From contig DATDOE010000062.1 in NCBI GenBank assembly GCA_035293405.1, positions 9,089 through 73,088 on the forward strand: 64,000 nucleotides of DNA, in the 5' to 3' direction. The translations under genes and the position numbers were made by a program. The stretch comes from Gp6-AA40 sp035293405 (GTDB taxonomy: Bacteria; Acidobacteriota; Vicinamibacteria; Vicinamibacterales; UBA2999). Shown in pieces: positions 61,090-64,000 of this stretch; within the stretch, counting starts at the first letter, position 1, and every line of letters begins with the position of its first letter. A model generated the notes under the pieces. It searched no databases, was not told the DNA's origin, and saw only the letters and a program-made list of their open reading frames with translations.

Positions 61090-62793
61090 ATGGTCAGAGT
61101 CAGCCGCATTCTGAAGGACTACCGCGAGGCCGGAGCCGTGAACGGCCTGTTGGCCCTGTGGGGCTTTGTCGCTGAGGATTCCACGTTTCTGACCAAGTCC
61201 GGCGCCCTGGGCGTCGTGTTCCGCCTGGAAGGCGTCGACTACGAATGCCTCGACCACGTCGAGCGACAGGCGATCACGCATCGCTTCGAGCAGGCGCTTC
61301 GGCAACTCGACGAGTCCTTCCGCGTCTACCAGTACGTGATCAAGCGCCCAGCGCCGCCGATTGCCTCGGCGACCCATCCCCAGCCGGTTGTCAACGAGGC
61401 GCTCCAGCGTCGTGCCGAGTACCTCTCGTGCAAAGCCGACGCGCTGTTCGAGCTGGAGTTGTATCTCGTCGTGTTCTACGAGAGCTGGACCCTCGGACCG
61501 ACCGCCTCACGCCGGTTGGCCGGCCTCACCCGATCGCCGATCGCGACGCTTCGTGAATGGCTGTCGACGCGAACGGTCACCACGGTGATGGGGGAGCAGC
61601 TCGACCAGGCCGTCGCCCATCTGCGCCAGAAAGCCGACGCCTTCACGATCCAGCTCGCCGACACGGTCAGGCCGGTCCGGCTCGGCAAGACTGAGGCATT
61701 CCGTTTTTTCAGACGTCTGCTCAACTACACGCCGCACAAGGCCGATTCCGCGGTGCTCAAGTACGACACCCATCTGGATTTCTACGCCGCCGACTCGTCG
61801 GTCGAGTGCCATCGGGACCACCTGGACGTGGATGACTTCCGCGTCAAGGTGATGACGATGAAGGAGCCGCCAGCGAAGACGTTCGCCCACATCCTGCAGG
61901 ATCTGTACACGGTCCCCAGCAGCTTCATCGCGTGCCTGGAATGGCAGCGCCTGCCGAACGCCCAGATGCGGCGTGACATTCACACGCGCCGCCGGCACTT
62001 TTTCAACAAGAAAGTCTCGATGATCAACTACCTCAGTTCGCAAACGAAGCCAGAGGAGATGCTCGTCGACGACTCGGCGACGGCGACCGTCAGCGAGCTG
62101 GGGCAGAGCCTGACCGAAATGGAGGTGCACGGCCATTTCTTTGGCGCGTGCTCGCTCAGCATTGTGCTGTTCGACCGGGACGCCCGGCGGCTCGATCGAA
62201 GTGCGGCGGAATGTGTGAAAGCCTTTGCCGGGCACGACGGATCACTCTACGAGGAGAGCTACAACCTCTTGAATGCGTGGCTCGCGGTCGTGCCCGGCAA
62301 CTCCGCTCACAATCTCCGCCGTCTCGCGCTGCTCAACACCACCGTCGCCGACCTCAGCTTCCTCTTCACGCTTCACACGGGCCAGCGCACGAGCGCGCAT
62401 CTCGGAAACCGCGAATACCTCGCCGTGTTCGAGACGGAGCACCACACGCCGTACTTCTGGAACCTCCATCACGAAGACGTGGGCCATGTCTTTGATTCAG
62501 GGCGCGACGGGCTCCGGGAAGTCCTTCCTCCTGAACTTCCTGATCACGCACGCGCAGAAGTACGACCCGGTGACGGTGATCTTCGATCTCGGCGGCAGCT
62601 ACGAGAAGCTCACCAGGCTGCTGGGAGGCAGCACCTGGCGCATGGGTCTCGGGCGCCGCGAGTTCACGATCAATCCGTTCTGTCTGGAGCCGACGCAGGA
62701 GAACCTGCATTTCCTGTTCTCGTTCGTGCGTGTCCTGCTGCAGTCGAGTGGGCAATACCAGCTGACCATGCAGGACGACCGCGATCTGTATGA
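61090..62793 (+). CDS. virB4: VirB4/TrbE ATPase, N-terminal part (frameshifted)
   Basis: The frame gives the N-terminal domain of VirB4: MVRVSRILKDYREAGAVNGL, FLTKSGALGVVFRLEGVDYE, FFNKKVSMINYLSSQTKPEE and FWNLHHEDVGH. After about 62487 the frame is wrong for the family and ends at 62793; only the part to 62487 is genuine. An extra G at 62488 shifts it away from the Walker A reading frame. The ATPase powers pilus assembly and substrate transfer. Confidence 0.8.
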   Translation: MVRVSRILKDYREAGAVNGLLALWGFVAEDSTFLTKSGALGVVFRLEGVDYECLDHVERQAITHRFEQALRQLDESFRVYQYVIKRPAPPIASATHPQPVVNEALQRRAEYLSCKADALFELELYLVVFYESWTLGPTASRRLAGLTRSPIATLREWLSTRTVTTVMGEQLDQAVAHLRQKADAFTIQLADTVRPVRLGKTEAFRFFRRLLNYTPHKADSAVLKYDTHLDFYAADSSVECHRDHLDVDDFRVKVMTMKEPPAKTFAHILQDLYTVPSSFIACLEWQRLPNAQMRRDIHTRRRHFFNKKVSMINYLSSQTKPEEMLVDDSATATVSELGQSLTEMEVHGHFFGACSLSIVLFDRDARRLDRSAAECVKAFAGHDGSLYEESYNLLNAWLAVVPGNSAHNLRRLALLNTTVADLSFLFTLHTGQRTSAHLGNREYLAVFETEHHTPYFWNLHHEDVGHVFDSGRDGLREVLPPELPDHARAEVRPGDGDLRSRRQLREAHQAAGRQHLAHGSRAPRVHDQSVLSGADAGEPAFPVLVRACPAAVEWAIPADHAGRPRSV

Positions 62794-63529
62794 AGCGGTC
62801 GAGAACCTCTACGCGCTGGACGCGCCGCAGCGCCGCCTCATCACGCTCACCAATCTCTTGCCGCGCGCGCTCGCGCAGCTGCTGCACCGCTGGGTGCAGG
62901 GCGGTCCGTACGCGGCGATGTTCGACAATGCCGAAGACACCCTGACGTTCCAACGTGTGCAGTGCTTCGACTTCGAGGGGCTCGATAAGTTCCCGCTCGT
63001 CCTTGAGCCACTCCTGTTCTACGTCCTTCACCGAGCGAGCGCCTCGATTCAGAACCCCGAGGCGACCTCGCAGCTCAAGCTGTTCGTGCTCGACGAAGCC
63101 TGGCGGTTCGCGCGCGATGGCACCGTGAAGGCGTACATCACCGAAGCCCTGAAGACCTGGCGGAAGCGCAACGCGGCCATGCTCCTCGCCACCCAGAGCA
63201 GCGACGACTTCGCCACGAGCGATTTGCTGCGCACGGTGGTCGAAAGTTGCCCAACGAAGTTCTTTCTCGCCAATCCGGGGATGGATATTGATCGCGCGCG
63301 CGAGCTGTTTCACCTCAATCACACCGAAGCGGCGCTCATTACGCACCTGCTCCCGCGGCAGCAGGCGCTGCTGAAGCGCCCCGATCTCGCGAAGGTCATT
63401 AACCTTCGCGTCGATCCGCAGTCCTACTGGATCTACACCAACACGCCGCCCGACAACGCTCGTCTGGAAGCCGCCACCGCTGACGATGGCCTCCGCGCGG
63501 CGGCGGACCGCCTCGCTGCCAACGCATAG
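62486..63529 (+). CDS. virB4: VirB4/TrbE ATPase, ATPase domain (continuation after frameshift)
   Basis: In the second frame ATG 62486 begins MSLIQGATGSGKSFLLNFLI, Walker A, then GGSYEKLTRLLGGSTWRMGL, QLKLFVLDEAWRFARDGTVK with Walker B, and MLLATQSSDDFATSDLLRTV. Removing one base at 62488 joins the halves as VGH-SLIQGATGSGKS, the exact family pattern. An ATG falls right at the junction, so a separately translated ATPase domain is possible, but no RBS is evident. Either a mutation or a sequencing error. Confidence 0.8.
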   Translation: MSLIQGATGSGKSFLLNFLITHAQKYDPVTVIFDLGGSYEKLTRLLGGSTWRMGLGRREFTINPFCLEPTQENLHFLFSFVRVLLQSSGQYQLTMQDDRDLYEAVENLYALDAPQRRLITLTNLLPRALAQLLHRWVQGGPYAAMFDNAEDTLTFQRVQCFDFEGLDKFPLVLEPLLFYVLHRASASIQNPEATSQLKLFVLDEAWRFARDGTVKAYITEALKTWRKRNAAMLLATQSSDDFATSDLLRTVVESCPTKFFLANPGMDIDRARELFHLNHTEAALITHLLPRQQALLKRPDLAKVINLRVDPQSYWIYTNTPPDNARLEAATADDGLRAAADRLAANA

Positions 63530-63540
63530 GGAGAACACTC

Positions 63541-63876
63541 ATGACTCGATCCACCGTGCTCCTCGTCTCGTTGCTGCTGATGGGTGCCGCCGACGACGCC
63601 CAGACCACGCGTGAGGTGAGCTACAGCGCGCGGTCCGTCGTGCGCGTGAACGCCAAACTCCGATTCACCACGATGATCATCTTGCCGGAGCAGGAAGAGA
63701 TCCTGGATTACGTGTGTGGAGACAAAGACTTCTGGATCATCTCCGGCACGCAGAACCTCGCGTACGTCAAGCCGGCCAAGGCCGCCACCACGACGAATCT
63801 GAATCTCGTGACGGCCAGCGGCCACGTGTACTCGTTCCTCCTGACCGAAGGAGCGGCCGATGAGCTTGATCCGGTT
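63541..63876 (+). pseudogene. virB9: VirB9/TrbG outer-membrane-complex protein, interrupted by IS element
   Basis: From ATG 63541 it has a signal peptide (TVLLVSLLLMGAADDAQ) and then VNAKLRFTTMIILPEQEEIL, VCGDKDFWIISGTQNLAYVK and SGHVYSFLLTEG, the VirB9 N-terminal domain. About 112 codons remain. At about 63877 the family match stops at an IS end, so the C-terminal beta domain is lost here. It starts 11 nt after virB4. Confidence 0.85.
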
Positions 63877-64000
63877 TGGTGGACATCTTCCGAAGGGCGG
63901 ATACGATGTCCAGAATGGGATCACGCAAAGCGGGACGGCGCGCGCGGCGACAGTTCACGGACGAGTTCATGGCCGGCGCCGTCCGGCTCGTGTTGGATGA
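63877..64000 (+). mobile_element. IS3-like element, left end and start of OrfA
   Basis: An IS end starting TGGTGGACATCTTCCGAAGG at 63877 interrupts virB9. From ATG 63906 the frame reads MSRMGSRKAGRRARRQFTDE and then FMAGAVRLVLD, the start of an IS3-family OrfA transposase. The window ends inside it. Confidence 0.8.

Overview
The window is a high-GC bacterial chromosome segment with no rRNA. Gene content (paralogous cytochrome c/PQQ-propeller exported proteins, the thrS-infC-rpmI-rplT-pheS-pheT-zapA-6S RNA order, exported SurE and sulfatase, many choice-of-anchor and PQQ-type secreted proteins) suggests a soil-type Acidobacteriota, probably near Vicinamibacteria. That placement is an inference from gene families, not from a marker-tree.

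Region 1 (1-5.4 kb) holds four exported redox or metal proteins: two paralogous cytochrome c proteins, a cytochrome c-PQQ propeller and a protein with three cysteine metal-binding modules. Region 2 (5.6-7.6 kb) is a small decayed defence spot: an orphan CRISPR-type ring nuclease/CARF protein without its N-terminus, and an AbiEii-like nucleotidyltransferase that lacks its catalytic DxD segment. Region 3 (7.7-14.6 kb) has a quinone oxidoreductase, sulfatase, SurE, RNA polymerase omega and a heat-shock cluster (hsp20, dnaK, divergent hsp20).

Region 4 (14.6-34.3 kb) is the housekeeping core: ymdB-xseA-xseB-ispA-tlyA-nadK; mltG-ruvX divergent from an envC-ctp pair in which both proteins have lost their peptidase active sites; HU; tRNA-Val(GAC); thrS, infC (apparent ATC start), rpmI, rplT, pheS, a short pheT, a ZapB-like coil, zapA, 6S RNA with promoter and terminator, and thiL. 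Its gaps contain several unrelated families of short repeated words. Region 5 (34.3-48.1 kb) is envelope-related: a 3D-domain protein, a heterodimeric ABC exporter, a beta-barrel protein, a methyltransferase, an Slt-type transglycosylase, a heptad-repeat coiled-coil protein, a RodZ-like membrane protein, a beta-helix protein and a DMT transporter, followed by a Phd/VapC pair.

Region 6 (49.5 kb to the right edge) looks like an integrated, decaying element. It opens with a 22-nt copy of a tmRNA 3' end, a classic tyrosine-integrase target, followed by DUF2283/DUF4258/DUF5677 genes, a frameshifted integrase remnant, an ArdC-type antirestriction protein, fragments of crp and comM, a FixL-like sensory cluster, a frameshifted XRE regulator, an intact Crp/Fnr regulator and a type IV secretion cluster (virB2-virB3-virB4-virB9). 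VirB4 is frameshifted at its Walker A motif and virB9 is cut by an IS3-like element that runs off the window. The orientation of the tmRNA fragment predicts that the full tmRNA gene lies beyond the right edge.
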